In this document: piece by piece, positions 53,790 through 62,924 of the stretch
Numbering within the stretch: the first letter of the stretch is position 1
Layout of the letters: each line of letters opens with the position of its first letter
Assembly: GCA_036924835.1 (NCBI GenBank)
Contig: JBAGRR010000001.1
Coordinates: forward strand, 3,983,001-4,047,000
Source: Nitrobacteraceae bacterium AZCC 1564
GTDB lineage: Bacteria; Pseudomonadota; Alphaproteobacteria; Rhizobiales; Xanthobacteraceae
Reading direction: 5' to 3'
DNA: 64,000 bases
Position numbers and translations under genes: made by a program
The notes under the pieces: model-generated
Databases searched by the model: none
What the model was told of the DNA's origin: nothing
The model's input: the letters and a program-made list of their open reading frames with translations, nothing else

Positions 53790-54461
53790 CTAGCGCCCGC
53801 TGCCGCCTTGCATGGCCATCCTGGAGTTGAACGGCGAGTCGCCCTGTTTGGGATCGAGCACCACCACGACGGCGCCCATCTTGACCCGGTTGTAGAGGTC
53901 GATCACGTCCTCATTGGTCAGCCGGATGCAGCCCGACGAGATCGAGGCACCGATGTATTCCGGCTGGTTGGTGCCGTGAATGCGGAACAGCGTATCCTTG
54001 CCGCCCGAGTAGAGATAAATCGCTCGTGAACCCATGGGGTTGTCGGGGCCGCCCTTTACGAAGGTCGGGACGCCGAGGCGGGCAATCTCACCCTTGGTGG
54101 GATGCCAATCGGGCCATTCGCTCATGGCGCCGACCTTGGCGATACCTGACCAAGCCATTGCCTCATCACCCACAGTGATGCCGTAGCGGATCGCCTTGCC
54201 ACCCTCCAGCACGTAGTAGAGGTAGTGGTTGTCGGAATCAACGACGATGGAGCCCGGCGATTCCTTGCGATGGAAATCGACGATGGCGCGCCGGAAGGGG
54301 GCTGCCACAGGCACCTTTTCGTAGCTGACTTTTGACAGGTACTCCTTGTCGCGCGGCTTAAGGACGGCGTCTGAGGTCGCCTCGTAGGTGGTCGCCTGCA
54401 TACAGCCGGCCAGCATGGCTCCTGCGGCGAGAAGGAGAAGTTTCGAAGCAAAAGAGGGCAT
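53790..54461 (-). CDS. L,D-transpeptidase lipoprotein (YkuD domain), copy 2
   Basis: 223 aa paralogue of the gene at 52847-53530, with lipobox LLAAGAMLAGC and catalytic IHGTNQPEYIG...SSGCIRLTNED. The two differ mainly in the loop before the active site (copy 2 GEIARLGVPTFVKGGPDN, copy 1 DIHKRIEGLPQSVPGGPDN) and at the C-terminal end. Each has its own terminator, so they are separately transcribed duplicates. Periplasmic peptidoglycan crosslinking is expected. Confidence 0.92.
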   Translation of the reverse strand: MPSFASKLLLLAAGAMLAGCMQATTYEATSDAVLKPRDKEYLSKVSYEKVPVAAPFRRAIVDFHRKESPGSIVVDSDNHYLYYVLEGGKAIRYGITVGDEAMAWSGIAKVGAMSEWPDWHPTKGEIARLGVPTFVKGGPDNPMGSRAIYLYSGGKDTLFRIHGTNQPEYIGASISSGCIRLTNEDVIDLYNRVKMGAVVVVLDPKQGDSPFNSRMAMQGGSGR

Positions 54462-54831
54462 GACGGATTTCCGATCAGGGAGCGCTGCGCGTCACTCGGT
54501 CACATGGCTTTTGAGACACGCTTCTGTTTAGCGCGCCGCCATATAAACGACGTCCCTTGCCATATTTCCAGTCATTCTCTGGTGATGTTGCCACGCAGCA
54601 CCTGACCTGTGGCTTTGATGCCGCACTTTGCCCCGTAGCTGGCTTGTTAAGCTAAATATTGGCTCTGTCAGCGCTTTTTCGGCGCTCCGACAATCCATCT
54701 CCAGTGCGGCAAATCGGTTAACCAGCGTGGTTTGTGACATCCGGATGTCGCGGCCACGTGCCAGAAGGCTTGCCAGAATCGAATCAATTTGCGCTTTGAC
54801 ACGTTGTGGCGGTCTCAGCTAACCGCAGCGA
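54462..54831. other. Upstream region of L,D-transpeptidase copy 2
   Basis: 370 bp without a recognised gene; a 70-codon minus-strand frame (54528-54740) is not convincing. Holds the motif at 54593-54616 and the AT-rich TTAAGCTAAATATTGG stretch. Confidence 0.4.
54593..54616 (-). promoter_or_regulatory. Shared upstream motif of L,D-transpeptidase copy 2
   Basis: ACGCAGCAC-N6-TGTGGCTTT, 132 bp upstream of the start codon; see copy 1 at 53663-53686. Confidence 0.45.
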
Positions 54832-54995
54832 CTAGTGTCCCGATTCCGAAGTTCGTACAGGCTTGCGGCTTGCTCGGATGCGAACTTCGGAATCAAAGGG
54901 ACACTAGCAAACCTATGATTTGAGTGCCGCTTTGGATTTGAAGTTCTTATCGAGCTTGCGGCTCACTCGGAAGAACTTCAAATCCGCGGCACTAG
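54832..54995. repeat. CTAG palindrome pair (composite 8)
   Basis: Palindromes 54832-54907 (arm CCGATTCCGAAGTTCG) and 54921-54995 (left end degenerate, TGAG; arm TTTGGATTTGAAGTTCTT), spacer CAAACCTATGATT (13 bp). Ends 23 bp before the corA start. Confidence 0.83.
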
Positions 54996-55018
54996 CCTTC
55001 GCATTTCCGGAGTTGCCC

Positions 55019-55993
55019 ATGCTCACAGCCTATGTTCCCAGCGCAGCCGGCCTGAAGAAGTTCGATGGTCTTCAGCCTGATGCGCTGCCCGGCGAAGCGA
55101 TCTGGATCGACATGAAGACGCCGTCGCCGGGTGAGGACAAGGCGGTCGAAAAGCTAGTCGGCATCGAGATTCCGACCCGTGAGGACATGCAGGAAATCGA
55201 GATTTCCAGCCGTCTCTATACGGAGAATGGTGCGCGCTACATGACCGCGACCCTGATGTGCGGGGCGGACTCGCTGGCGCCGCGCACTACCCCGGTCACC
55301 TTCATCCTGACGGATCATCGGTTGGTGACCGTCCGATACGACGAGCCTCGGCCATTTGCGCTGATCGCGGCCAAGCTCGGACGCAGCTGTTCGCCGAACA
55401 TCACGGGCGATGGCCTTCTATTGGAAATCCTCGACGCCGTGATCGATCGCTGCGCTGACATTCTTGAACGCGCCGGGGCAGATGTGGACAGCGTGTCCTC
55501 ACAGATCTTCGAACCGTCGGCGGAGAAGGGCCATGCGCGGAGCTATTCCCAGATCCTGCTCACCATCGGCAAGAAGGGTGACATTACCTCGAAAGTACGC
55601 GAGAGCCTGGTCTCGATCGGGCGTCTGATTTCCTTCGTCACGGTCGAAACCGATGCAGGCCGCTGGAGCAAGGAACAGAAGGCGCAATTCAAGACCCTGC
55701 AGCGCGACGTCTCATCCCTGACGGACCACGCGTCCTACCTATCCAATAAGATTACGTTTGTGCTCGACGCCATGCTCGGCGTGGTCAATCTCGAGCAGAA
55801 CAACATCATCAAGCTGTTCTCGGTGATGGCCGTAGTGTTGATGCCGCCGACGTTGATCGCGTCCGTCTACGGCATGAACTTCAAAATGATGCCTGAGCTT
55901 GAATGGCCGCACGGATATCCGATCGCATTGGTCATGATGCTCATGGCGGCCGTGCTGCCGTACATGTTCTTCAAATGGAAGCGGTGGCTCTAG
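55019..55993 (+). CDS. corA: Magnesium/cobalt transporter CorA
   Basis: 324 aa. Long cytoplasmic N-terminal domain, then two C-terminal helices with the GMN signature in SVYGMNFKMMPELEWPHGYP and a basic end (FFKWKRWL). Forms a pentameric Mg2+ channel in the inner membrane. ATG 55019 (MLTAYVPSAAG) follows GGAG. The reading frame stays open back to 54920, but that part is encoded by a palindromic repeat. The stop TAG is the edge of the next repeat. Confidence 0.93.
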   Translation: MLTAYVPSAAGLKKFDGLQPDALPGEAIWIDMKTPSPGEDKAVEKLVGIEIPTREDMQEIEISSRLYTENGARYMTATLMCGADSLAPRTTPVTFILTDHRLVTVRYDEPRPFALIAAKLGRSCSPNITGDGLLLEILDAVIDRCADILERAGADVDSVSSQIFEPSAEKGHARSYSQILLTIGKKGDITSKVRESLVSIGRLISFVTVETDAGRWSKEQKAQFKTLQRDVSSLTDHASYLSNKITFVLDAMLGVVNLEQNNIIKLFSVMAVVLMPPTLIASVYGMNFKMMPELEWPHGYPIALVMMLMAAVLPYMFFKWKRWL

Positions 55994-56156
55994 TGTTCCG
56001 GTTCTGACATTCGTATCACCTCGCAGCGGGCACTTTACGAATGTCAGAACCAAAGGAACACTAGCAAAAATACGAATCTAGTGCGGTTTTGGATCTGACG
56101 TTCGTATCACGGACTCGCGGTTAATACTGATACGAACGTCAGATCCACTGCACTAG
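55990..56156. repeat. CTAG palindrome pair (composite 9)
   Basis: Palindromes 55990-56064 (arm GGTTCTGACATTCGTA) and 56078-56156 (arm TTTGGATCTGACGTTCGTA), spacer CAAAAATACGAAT (13 bp). The left CTAG provides the corA stop codon; the right end abuts the ligD stop. Between convergent genes. Confidence 0.87.
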
Positions 56157-58868
56157 TTATTTGGCGAGCTTTGCGATCGCTGCTTTGATCGAGCGCGCCG
56201 CGTCATTGTAGCCGGACCAGGCCTTTGTCTTTCGAAGCAGTAAGGGGACGGTTCGCAGCGTGTATTTCTTTGGGTCGAGATCGCTGCGCACCTGAGCCCA
56301 TGTGACTGGCATCGAGACCGGCGCACCATCGCGTGCGCGCGGTGAAAGCGGGGCAACTGCTGTCGACATCCGGTCGTTGCGCAGGTAGTCGAGGAAAATC
56401 TTACCCTTCCGCTGTTTCTTCGACATGTTGAGCAAGTAGAGCTCGGGATTGTCGGCTGCCATGCGTTGACACACCTCCTGAGCGAAGGCCTTTGCCGTTT
56501 TCCAGTCGATCTTGTCTTTCTTCGCGTCCTTCAGCGGCGAGACAACGTGAAGACCCTTGCCGCCCGTCGTCTTGCAGAAACTCTCTAGACCAAGCTCCGC
56601 CAATCGGTCACGCATCTCACGCGCGGCATCGATGACAGCGGTGAAGTCAACGTCAGGCGATGGGTCGAGGTCGAAGATCAGCCGGCCTGGCACGTCAGGC
56701 TCATCAGGCGCGCAATTCCAGGGATGCAATTCGAGGCCGCCAATTTGCGCGACTGCGATAAGGCCCTCGATGCGGTCGATCTGAAGATAGGGTTTGCGAT
56801 CGCCGGACACCTTCACCAATTCGAGCAGGTTCGACATTCCCGTCATGGCGTGCCGCTGGAAGAATGTGTCGCCATTGATGCCGTCCGGCGCGCGGATGAT
56901 GGAGCAGGGACGCCCCTTGATGTGCGCGATCAGCCAGTCGCCGACGCTTTCCATGTATTGGGCAAGGTCGAGCTTGGTGATGGGTTCGCCATCACCGCCG
57001 TCAGGCCACATCGCTTTGTCCGGCTTTGAGATCGTTACACCCATGATGACTGCGGTGCCTTTCGGACGCTTTGTACTGGCCGATCGTGTCTTCGTCTTTG
57101 TTGCTCTTGCCGGCGCGGGCTTCGAAGGCTCCGCCACCTCCGTCTTAACTGGTTCGTCGGCAGTGACTTCGCTGGCCGATTTATCCTTTCGTAGCCCCTT
57201 GAATGCCGCTTGCCGGACTATGCCATCGCTGGTGAAGCCGGCGAATTCGATTTCCGCAACCAGTTCGGGCTTGAGCCAATGCACATCCGAAGTTTTCTTC
57301 GGTGCGTTCGTGCCGCCGAACGGGCTTTTATTCGCGGCGTTGGCTTTGAGTTCAGGCATGATCTGTTTGACAATAGACTGCCCATAGCCGGTCCCGACAA
57401 TTCCCACGTAAGCGAGGTGATCGCCGCGCGGCACGCCGACCATGAGCGAGCGGAATTTGCCCGCGGTGGTTTTCCACCCTCCGATTACAACTTCATGCCC
57501 GGCCCGGCACTTGGCCTTTGTCCAGGTTTCATTGCGGCCTGACTGGTATGGCGCGGATACCATCTTTGAAACGATGCCTTCGAGCGACATCTTGCAGGCA
57601 GACTCCAGGATCGCATCGCCGCCAGTCTCGAAATGATCCACATACTGGATGACGCCTTTGTTGCGCCTGCGCCGGCCGTCGAGCAGCGCCTGCAGCCGCT
57701 GCTTGCGTTCAGACAATGGCAGCTTGCGCAAATCCTCACCGTCCGAGAACAGCAGGTCGAAAGCGTAAAAGATCAATTTATCGGTTTTGCCGTCGGATAA
57801 CGCTGCTTGCAGCGAGGCGAAACTTGGGTGCTGCTCATGGTCGAGCGCAACGATTTCGCCATCGATAATTCCGTCGGGAAGTTTTGCTGCCTCCTTGGCA
57901 ATCGTGGAAAACTTCTTGGTCCAGTCCAGCCCCTTGCGCGTCTTCAGTGAGACGTCGCCGTCTTCGACTCGCATCTGAATACGGTATCCGTCGAACTTGA
58001 TTTCGTGCACCCAGTCTTCGCCGGCTGGCGGGCGGCTCACTGAAACGCAGAGCTGTGGGGCGAGGAAATCCGGCAGCTCGGCGATGCGCTTCGCGCCCGC
58101 TGTATTCAATGTTGTGCTTTTGGTGGGCGACTTGCTTCGCAGTTTTGCCACGGCCGCTTTCTTCGCCGGTGGCTTCGTAACACGGTTTTTGCTCTCACGC
58201 TGATCGGCAGCGAGGCCTTGATTCGAATTCCAGATTTGATTGGCTTTTGCGGTGCTTGACTTGGTCATGAACGGCTTTGGAGCGCGGCCCTTGCCTTCGG
58301 CGATCTGCTCCATGGTTCGTCCGGATGCGACGGATTTGTCCTCCTCCAGGATGTCGTTCTTCACGCCTTCGCGGGCATAGTCGTCGCGATGCTTGATCAA
58401 AAGCCAGTTGGTGCGCTTGCCCCCGGTGCGGTCATGCTTCATGCGGACCAGCACCCACTCACCATGCAGCTTGTCGCCTTCGAGCGCGAATTTGAGATCG
58501 CCTTTCTTGAAACCCTTATCAGGGTCTTCCGACAGCCAATAGCCGCGGTCCCACAGCATCACCGTGCCGCCGCCATATTGTCCTTTGGGAATTGTGCCTT
58601 CGAAGTCGCCGTAATCGAGCGGATGATCTTCAACCTCGACTGCCAGGCGCTTGTCTTTCGGATTGAGCGACGGGCCGCGTGTGACCGCCCATGACTTGAA
58701 CACGCCGTCGAATTCCAACCGCAGATCGTAGTGCAGGCGGGTTGCATCGTGTTTCTGGATGACGAAGCGCCGTACCTTGGATGGGGCGACGGCGATGTTG
58801 CCGCTTGGTTCGGATGTTTTCGTAAAGTCGCGCTTTGTTCGGTAAGTCTTGAGGCTTTTGCGGGCCAC
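56157..58868 (-). CDS. ligD: ATP-dependent DNA ligase D (NHEJ)
   Basis: 903 aa multifunctional end-joining enzyme. Domain order phosphoesterase - ligase - polymerase: residues ~30-190 ([40 protein letters not shown]) are the 3'-phosphoesterase; a Lys-rich linker follows; the ligase has nucleophile Lys291 in [14 protein letters not shown] and the [11 protein letters not shown] motif; the C-terminal ~290 residues are the primase-like polymerase with the catalytic [11 protein letters not shown] and [11 protein letters not shown]. Works with Ku, encoded divergently 436 bp away. Confidence 0.96.
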   Translation of the reverse strand: MARKSLKTYRTKRDFTKTSEPSGNIAVAPSKVRRFVIQKHDATRLHYDLRLEFDGVFKSWAVTRGPSLNPKDKRLAVEVEDHPLDYGDFEGTIPKGQYGGGTVMLWDRGYWLSEDPDKGFKKGDLKFALEGDKLHGEWVLVRMKHDRTGGKRTNWLLIKHRDDYAREGVKNDILEEDKSVASGRTMEQIAEGKGRAPKPFMTKSSTAKANQIWNSNQGLAADQRESKNRVTKPPAKKAAVAKLRSKSPTKSTTLNTAGAKRIAELPDFLAPQLCVSVSRPPAGEDWVHEIKFDGYRIQMRVEDGDVSLKTRKGLDWTKKFSTIAKEAAKLPDGIIDGEIVALDHEQHPSFASLQAALSDGKTDKLIFYAFDLLFSDGEDLRKLPLSERKQRLQALLDGRRRRNKGVIQYVDHFETGGDAILESACKMSLEGIVSKMVSAPYQSGRNETWTKAKCRAGHEVVIGGWKTTAGKFRSLMVGVPRGDHLAYVGIVGTGYGQSIVKQIMPELKANAANKSPFGGTNAPKKTSDVHWLKPELVAEIEFAGFTSDGIVRQAAFKGLRKDKSASEVTADEPVKTEVAEPSKPAPARATKTKTRSASTKRPKGTAVIMGVTISKPDKAMWPDGGDGEPITKLDLAQYMESVGDWLIAHIKGRPCSIIRAPDGINGDTFFQRHAMTGMSNLLELVKVSGDRKPYLQIDRIEGLIAVAQIGGLELHPWNCAPDEPDVPGRLIFDLDPSPDVDFTAVIDAAREMRDRLAELGLESFCKTTGGKGLHVVSPLKDAKKDKIDWKTAKAFAQEVCQRMAADNPELYLLNMSKKQRKGKIFLDYLRNDRMSTAVAPLSPRARDGAPVSMPVTWAQVRSDLDPKKYTLRTVPLLLRKTKAWSGYNDAARSIKAAIAKLAK

Positions 58869-58901
58869 GATGTTTCCCCACCCGAAGGCTGTAGATCGAA
58901 G

Positions 58902-59229
58902 CTAGTCGTCCTATTCTAACGTTCGCATCCCGTTTCGGCGGGCATCTCCTGCGAACGTTAGAATCAAGGGACCACTAGTGTGGTGGTTCAGAAGTTCGCT
59001 CCATTTTTCCAGCGAGTCCTTCCAGCGAACTTCTGAACCTAAACCACACTAGAATCACAGGCTTGCTCGTGTCCTCTCGAATCCAAAGTCCGCTACGGAG
59101 CGCGCCGCACGATGAGGCGGACTTTGGATTCGGGACACTAGCAAAATCAAAATGCTAGTGTGGCGTCTCGCAATTGCCGATAGGAGACCAGCCGCAAGAG
59201 ACGTCGGCAATTGCGAGACGCCACACTAG
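58902..59229. repeat. Array of four CTAG palindromes between ligD and ku (composite 10)
   Basis: 58902-58978 (composite-1 left type), 58975-59052 (sharing CTAG with the first), 59066-59141 (left end CTCG) and 59155-59229. Spacers AATCACAGGCTTG and CAAAATCAAAATG are 13 bp each. The middle two repeat composite 3. They occupy most of the divergent promoter region. Confidence 0.87.
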
Positions 59230-59304
59230 CCGGAACGAAAACCCCCGATCCCCGTTGAGGTTCCAATCCCGCCAAACTTCAAACTTGATGTCTGGAGGTT
59301 ACTG

Positions 59305-60180
59305 ATGCCGCGCCCGTACTGGAAAGGGACATTGAAGCTGTCACTCGTGATGTGCCCGGTGGCGCTTTATCCAGCTTCCAGCTCAGCCGAGCGAACGCGA
59401 TTTCATATGATCAACACGGAGACGGGAAATCGCCTCAAACAGCAGATGGTCGATGCCGAGACGGGTGATGTCGTGGAAGGAGAACAAAAGGGCCGCGGCT
59501 ATGAAATCAGCAAAGGATCTTACGTCCCCATCGATAAGGATGAACTGGACGCCGTTCAGCTCGAAAGCAATCACGCCATCGATATCGACAACTTCGTGCC
59601 GCGCGACGAAATCGACCGCCGCTATCTCGATCATCCCTATTACATGGTGCCGGATGGCAAGGCCGGTATCGACGCTTTCGCGGTGATCCGCGATGCCATG
59701 AAGGATCAGGACCGTGTGGCACTGGGGCGCGTCGTGCTTGCGAACCGCGAGCGCATCGTGGCCATCGAGCCGCTTGATAAAGGCCTGCTGGCGACGACAC
59801 TGCGATATGCCAGTGAGGTGCGGGACGAGGCGGATTACTTCGATAAGATCAAGACGCCGAGGGTGTCCAAAGACATGATCGACCTCGCCGTCCACATTCT
59901 TGAAAGCAAGGGCTCTCACTTCAATCCCGAAAAATTCAAGGACAAGTACGAGAACGCCTTGAAGGCGCTGGTCAAGCGCAAGGCATCGGGCAAGACAATT
60001 GAGCAGCCCGAGCCCGAGGAGAGGCCGGACAATGTGATCAATCTGATGGATGCGTTGAAGCAAAGCCTGAAAGGCAGGGCGGGGCCTTCACGCTCGACAC
60101 GCCGATCGCGGACGACGTCTTCGCGCCGGAGCACAAAGAAAGCCGGCCGCTCGACGGCCCGGCACAGGAAAGCAAGTTAG
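59305..60180 (+). CDS. ku: Ku protein (NHEJ end-binding)
   Basis: 291 aa bacterial Ku that forms a ring on double-strand ends and recruits LigD. Core blocks: YWKGTLKLSLVMCPVALYPA, GRGYEISKGSYVPIDKDEL, YLDHPYYMVPDGKAGIDAFA and DMIDLAVHILESKGSHFNPE. The C-terminal ~35 residues are an Arg/Ser/Lys-rich tail typical of proteobacterial Ku. GGAGG site before ATG 59305. The stop overlaps the stop of the convergent ohrR gene. Confidence 0.96.
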   Translation: MPRPYWKGTLKLSLVMCPVALYPASSSAERTRFHMINTETGNRLKQQMVDAETGDVVEGEQKGRGYEISKGSYVPIDKDELDAVQLESNHAIDIDNFVPRDEIDRRYLDHPYYMVPDGKAGIDAFAVIRDAMKDQDRVALGRVVLANRERIVAIEPLDKGLLATTLRYASEVRDEADYFDKIKTPRVSKDMIDLAVHILESKGSHFNPEKFKDKYENALKALVKRKASGKTIEQPEPEERPDNVINLMDALKQSLKGRAGPSRSTRRSRTTSSRRSTKKAGRSTARHRKAS

Positions 60181-60644
60181 GTTGCTGGCGCGTTTGACTG
60201 CGCATCAACGAGCTTATCGCGAAGCGCTTTGACCTCTGTGGTCAGCTTGATGATGTCGGGTATGGTGAGGCCAGTTGCGCAACCGATCGCCTCTGGAATG
60301 CCTTCGGCCTTCTCCTTCAGCGCGCGGCCCTCGGGCGTAAGCTGAATGCGGACAACACGTTCGTCCTCGCGATCGCGGGTACGGTGGATCAATTGTGCGG
60401 CTTCAAGTCGTTTCAGCAGGGGGGTGAGCGTGCTCGATTCCAGCAGCAGCATGTCACCGATTTCGCTCACGGTCTGGTCGTACTTTTCCCACAAGGCGAC
60501 CATGACCAGGAATTGCGGGTAGGTGAGGCCGAGCGGCTCCAGCAATGGTTTGTAGAGCCGCGTCATCGCGTGCCCTGCGGAATACAGCGCGAAGCAGATG
60601 AAATTATCGATCTTCAGAAGGTTAGCTGCGTTCGGCGATGCCAT
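60177..60644 (-). CDS. ohrR: MarR-family organic peroxide sensor OhrR
   Basis: 155 aa winged-helix repressor. FICFALYSAGHAMTRLYKPLL contains the reactive cysteine (Cys ~17) and the Tyr residues of OhrR; LTYPQFLVMVALWEKYDQTV, LLLESSTLTPLLKRLEAAQL and RDREDERVVRIQLTPEGR are the DNA-binding region. Divergent from ohr with two inverted repeats between them. AGGAGG site before ATG 60644. Confidence 0.93.
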   Translation of the reverse strand: MASPNAANLLKIDNFICFALYSAGHAMTRLYKPLLEPLGLTYPQFLVMVALWEKYDQTVSEIGDMLLLESSTLTPLLKRLEAAQLIHRTRDREDERVVRIQLTPEGRALKEKAEGIPEAIGCATGLTIPDIIKLTTEVKALRDKLVDAQSNAPAT

Positions 60645-60677
60645 GGACCTGCCTCCTCACGCTCCAATTTAGGACGC

Positions 60678-60694
60678 GCACGATTGAATCGTGC
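60678..60694. promoter_or_regulatory. Probable OhrR operator 1
   Basis: Perfect inverted repeat GCACGATT-G-AATCGTGC, 34 bp upstream of the ohrR start. Confidence 0.65.
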
Positions 60695-60733
60695 AAGCGT
60701 TTTCCGGCGGGCAGCCATGCATGTTTATATATC

Positions 60734-60750
60734 GCACGATTAGATCGCGC
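60734..60750. promoter_or_regulatory. Probable OhrR operator 2
   Basis: GCACGATT-A-GATCGCGC, the same repeat with two mismatches, 56 bp after the first and 73 bp before the ohr start. Confidence 0.55.
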
Positions 60751-60822
60751 ACGATATAAGTTCTTTCACCTGGTTCCCACCGCGTAACCGAGATCCGAGC
60801 TTCGAAACCAAGGGAGATGACG

Positions 60823-61248
60823 ATGTCTGTGAAAGTTCTCTATCGCACCCAAGCTACTGCCACCGGTGGCCGCGACGGCAAGGCCGCGACCAAGGATGGC
60901 GCATTCCAGGTCAACCTCTCGACTCCGAAGGAGCTCGGCGGTGCCGGCGGTCCGGGCAACAATCCGGAACAGCTATTTGCAGCGGGATATGCGGCCTGCT
61001 TCATCGGCGCCATGAAGGCAGTGGCGGCGCAGGGCGGTCCGAAGGTACCAGCGGATGCAACAGTAACGGCTGATGTCGGCATTGGTCCGCGGTCAGAAGG
61101 CGGATTTGGCCTTGATATCGCGCTTGCCGTGTTGCTGCCAGGTCTTGAACGGGCTGCAGCGGAGGACCTTGTTGCCAAGGCACACCAAGTTTGTCCGTAT
61201 TCGAACGCGACACGCAACAACGTCGACGTCAAGCTCACGGTCGTCTAA
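60823..61248 (+). CDS. ohr: Organic hydroperoxide reductase Ohr (OsmC family)
   Basis: 141 aa thiol peroxidase that reduces organic hydroperoxides. Peroxidatic Cys in [11 protein letters not shown] and resolving Cys in [13 protein letters not shown]; the N-terminal [12 protein letters not shown] is also typical. ATG 60823 is placed 8 bp after GGGAG; ATG 60817 is possible. Divergent from ohrR, whose product represses it until oxidised. Confidence 0.94.
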   Translation: MSVKVLYRTQATATGGRDGKAATKDGAFQVNLSTPKELGGAGGPGNNPEQLFAAGYAACFIGAMKAVAAQGGPKVPADATVTADVGIGPRSEGGFGLDIALAVLLPGLERAAAEDLVAKAHQVCPYSNATRNNVDVKLTVV

Positions 61249-61258
61249 TGGCAGCAGA

Positions 61259-61423
61259 CTAGTGTGGCGGTTCTGAAGTCCGCATCGTTCGTGCGGCGAA
61301 TCCAGAATGCGGACTTCAGAACCAAAGCCACACTAGAACAATAACTTGCTAGAGTCCTTCGATTCCAAAGTTCGCAGACGAACGAGCGGCGGAAGGGTAC
61401 GAACTTTGGAATCGGGACTCTAG
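61259..61423. repeat. CTAG palindrome pair (composite 11)
   Basis: Palindromes 61259-61336 (arm CGGTTCTGAAGTCCGCAT) and 61349-61423 (ends CTAGAGTCC; arm CGATTCCAAAGTTCG), spacer 12 bp. Between the convergent ohr and SDR genes. Confidence 0.85.
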
Positions 61424-61456
61424 TCCGTCGGCCAATGGCCGATCGACCGTCGATTG

Positions 61457-62221
61457 TCAGACGTGCTGCCCGCCGTTGATGTGGATTTCCGCGCCATTCA
61501 CGTAGGACGACGTCTCGGTGCATAGCACGTAGATGATCTTGGCGACCTCGTCGGGCGTGCCGAGCCGATGCATCGGGATTTGGCTGTCGACGATCTTCTC
61601 CGTGCCCGGAGACAGGATCGAGGTGTCGATTTCGCCCGGCGCGATGGCGTTGACGCGAACACCGACGCGGCCGAAATCCGCAGCCATTTCGCGCGTCAGT
61701 GCTGCGAGCGCAGCCTTTGATGTCGCATAAGCTGCGCCTGCAAACGGATGAACGCGCGAGCCCGCGATCGATGTCACGTTCACCACCGAGCCTTTCACGG
61801 CCTTCAATTCCTCGATCAGCCCGCGTGCGAGCATGATGGGTGCGAAGAAGTTCACACGGAAGACATGGCTCCAGAGATCGACATCGGTGTCCACCGAGCC
61901 CATGCGCGTACCGCCCGGACCCTTCGGTGAAATCGCCGCATTGTTGACCAGTGCGTGCAGCGGGCCGCCCTTGAGCCGTTCACGGATTTCGTCGATGGCA
62001 CGCGCTGTATCCTTGTGATCGGACAGGTCAACCTGGATGTGGTCTTCGGGGCCGGCATCCCATGGGCACTGTTCGGGAAACGGATGGCGTGAACAGGTGA
62101 TTACGCGCCATCCGGCGCTGGAAAAGCGGATGACGGTGGCATGGCCGATGCCACGGCTCGCGCCGGTCAGAAGCATCGTCCGCTTCGGCGCATTGGAATC
62201 GGCTGGCGTGGGGTTGGGCAT
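61457..62221 (-). CDS. Short-chain dehydrogenase/reductase
   Basis: 254 aa classical SDR. Cofactor loop LLTGASRGIGHATVIRF, NNAAIS, catalytic Ser in VVNVTSIAGS and the YATSK pair in PFAGAAYATSKAALAALT; C-terminal VNGAEIHINGGQHV. Resembles 3-oxoacyl-ACP reductase-like SDRs of unknown substrate. Same strand as pdxH, 46 bp downstream of it. Confidence 0.9.
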   Translation of the reverse strand: MPNPTPADSNAPKRTMLLTGASRGIGHATVIRFSSAGWRVITCSRHPFPEQCPWDAGPEDHIQVDLSDHKDTARAIDEIRERLKGGPLHALVNNAAISPKGPGGTRMGSVDTDVDLWSHVFRVNFFAPIMLARGLIEELKAVKGSVVNVTSIAGSRVHPFAGAAYATSKAALAALTREMAADFGRVGVRVNAIAPGEIDTSILSPGTEKIVDSQIPMHRLGTPDEVAKIIYVLCTETSSYVNGAEIHINGGQHV

Positions 62222-62267
62222 GGGAAGGGGTTCTCGGCTGCGGGCTGTCGCGTTTAAAAACTATGTA

Positions 62268-62909
62268 TCACGGATAGAGCCGCGTTTTGTCCCAAGCAGC
62301 ATCTGAAGACGCGCGGCGGAATTCGATACGATCGTGCAGGCGGAAGGGGCGATCGTGCCAGAACTCGAACGTCTGCGGGATGATGCGCCAGCCGCTCCAG
62401 CCCGGCGGGCGCGGCACTTCGCCGATGGCATATTTTGCGGCATTGAGCGCGATTGCCTTTTCAAACGCCATCCGACTTTCCAGTGGCTGACTTTGCTTGC
62501 TGGCCCAGGCGCCGATCTGGGCCTGCTTCGGCCGGGTGGCGAAATAGGCATCCGCCTCGGCTTCGGTCACAGTTTCGACCTTGCCGCGGATGCGGACCTG
62601 ACGGCGCAGGGACTTCCAGTGGAAGAGGAGTGCGGCCTTGGGATTGGCGGCGAGCTCGCGGCCCTTGGCGCTGGCGACATGGCTGTAGAACACGAAGCCA
62701 TGGGCGTCGTACCCTTTCAGCAGGACCATCCGCACATCCGGCAATCCATCAGCATCGACGGTTGCAAGCGCCATCGCGTTCGGATCATTGGGCTCGGATT
62801 TGACCGCTTCGGCGAACCAGATGGCAAAAAGCGCAAAAGGCTCCTCCGCAGCGGTGAAATCACCGGAAATTAACTCACTTGGGCTTTTGATGGTGTCTGG
62901 ACCGTTCAT
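62268..62909 (-). CDS. pdxH: Pyridoxamine 5'-phosphate oxidase
   Basis: 213 aa FMN enzyme making pyridoxal 5'-phosphate. [70 protein letters not shown] and the C-terminal [10 protein letters not shown]...WDKTRLYP are all present, the full-length PdxH pattern. Divergent from the surface-protein gene with only 15 bp between starts. Confidence 0.95.
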   Translation of the reverse strand: MNGPDTIKSPSELISGDFTAAEEPFALFAIWFAEAVKSEPNDPNAMALATVDADGLPDVRMVLLKGYDAHGFVFYSHVASAKGRELAANPKAALLFHWKSLRRQVRIRGKVETVTEAEADAYFATRPKQAQIGAWASKQSQPLESRMAFEKAIALNAAKYAIGEVPRPPGWSGWRIIPQTFEFWHDRPFRLHDRIEFRRASSDAAWDKTRLYP

Positions 62910-62924
62910 GTTTGGAGTACCGGT

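Noticed and set aside
54920-55018. N-terminal extension of corA
   Set aside because: Encoded by a palindromic repeat; ATG 55019 matches the family start and has a ribosome site.
4773-61423. CRISPR array or IS-element ends as explanation for the CTAG repeats
   Set aside because: Copies are dispersed, palindromic over their whole length and variable in arm sequence, without regular unique spacers, target duplications or a transposase between them.
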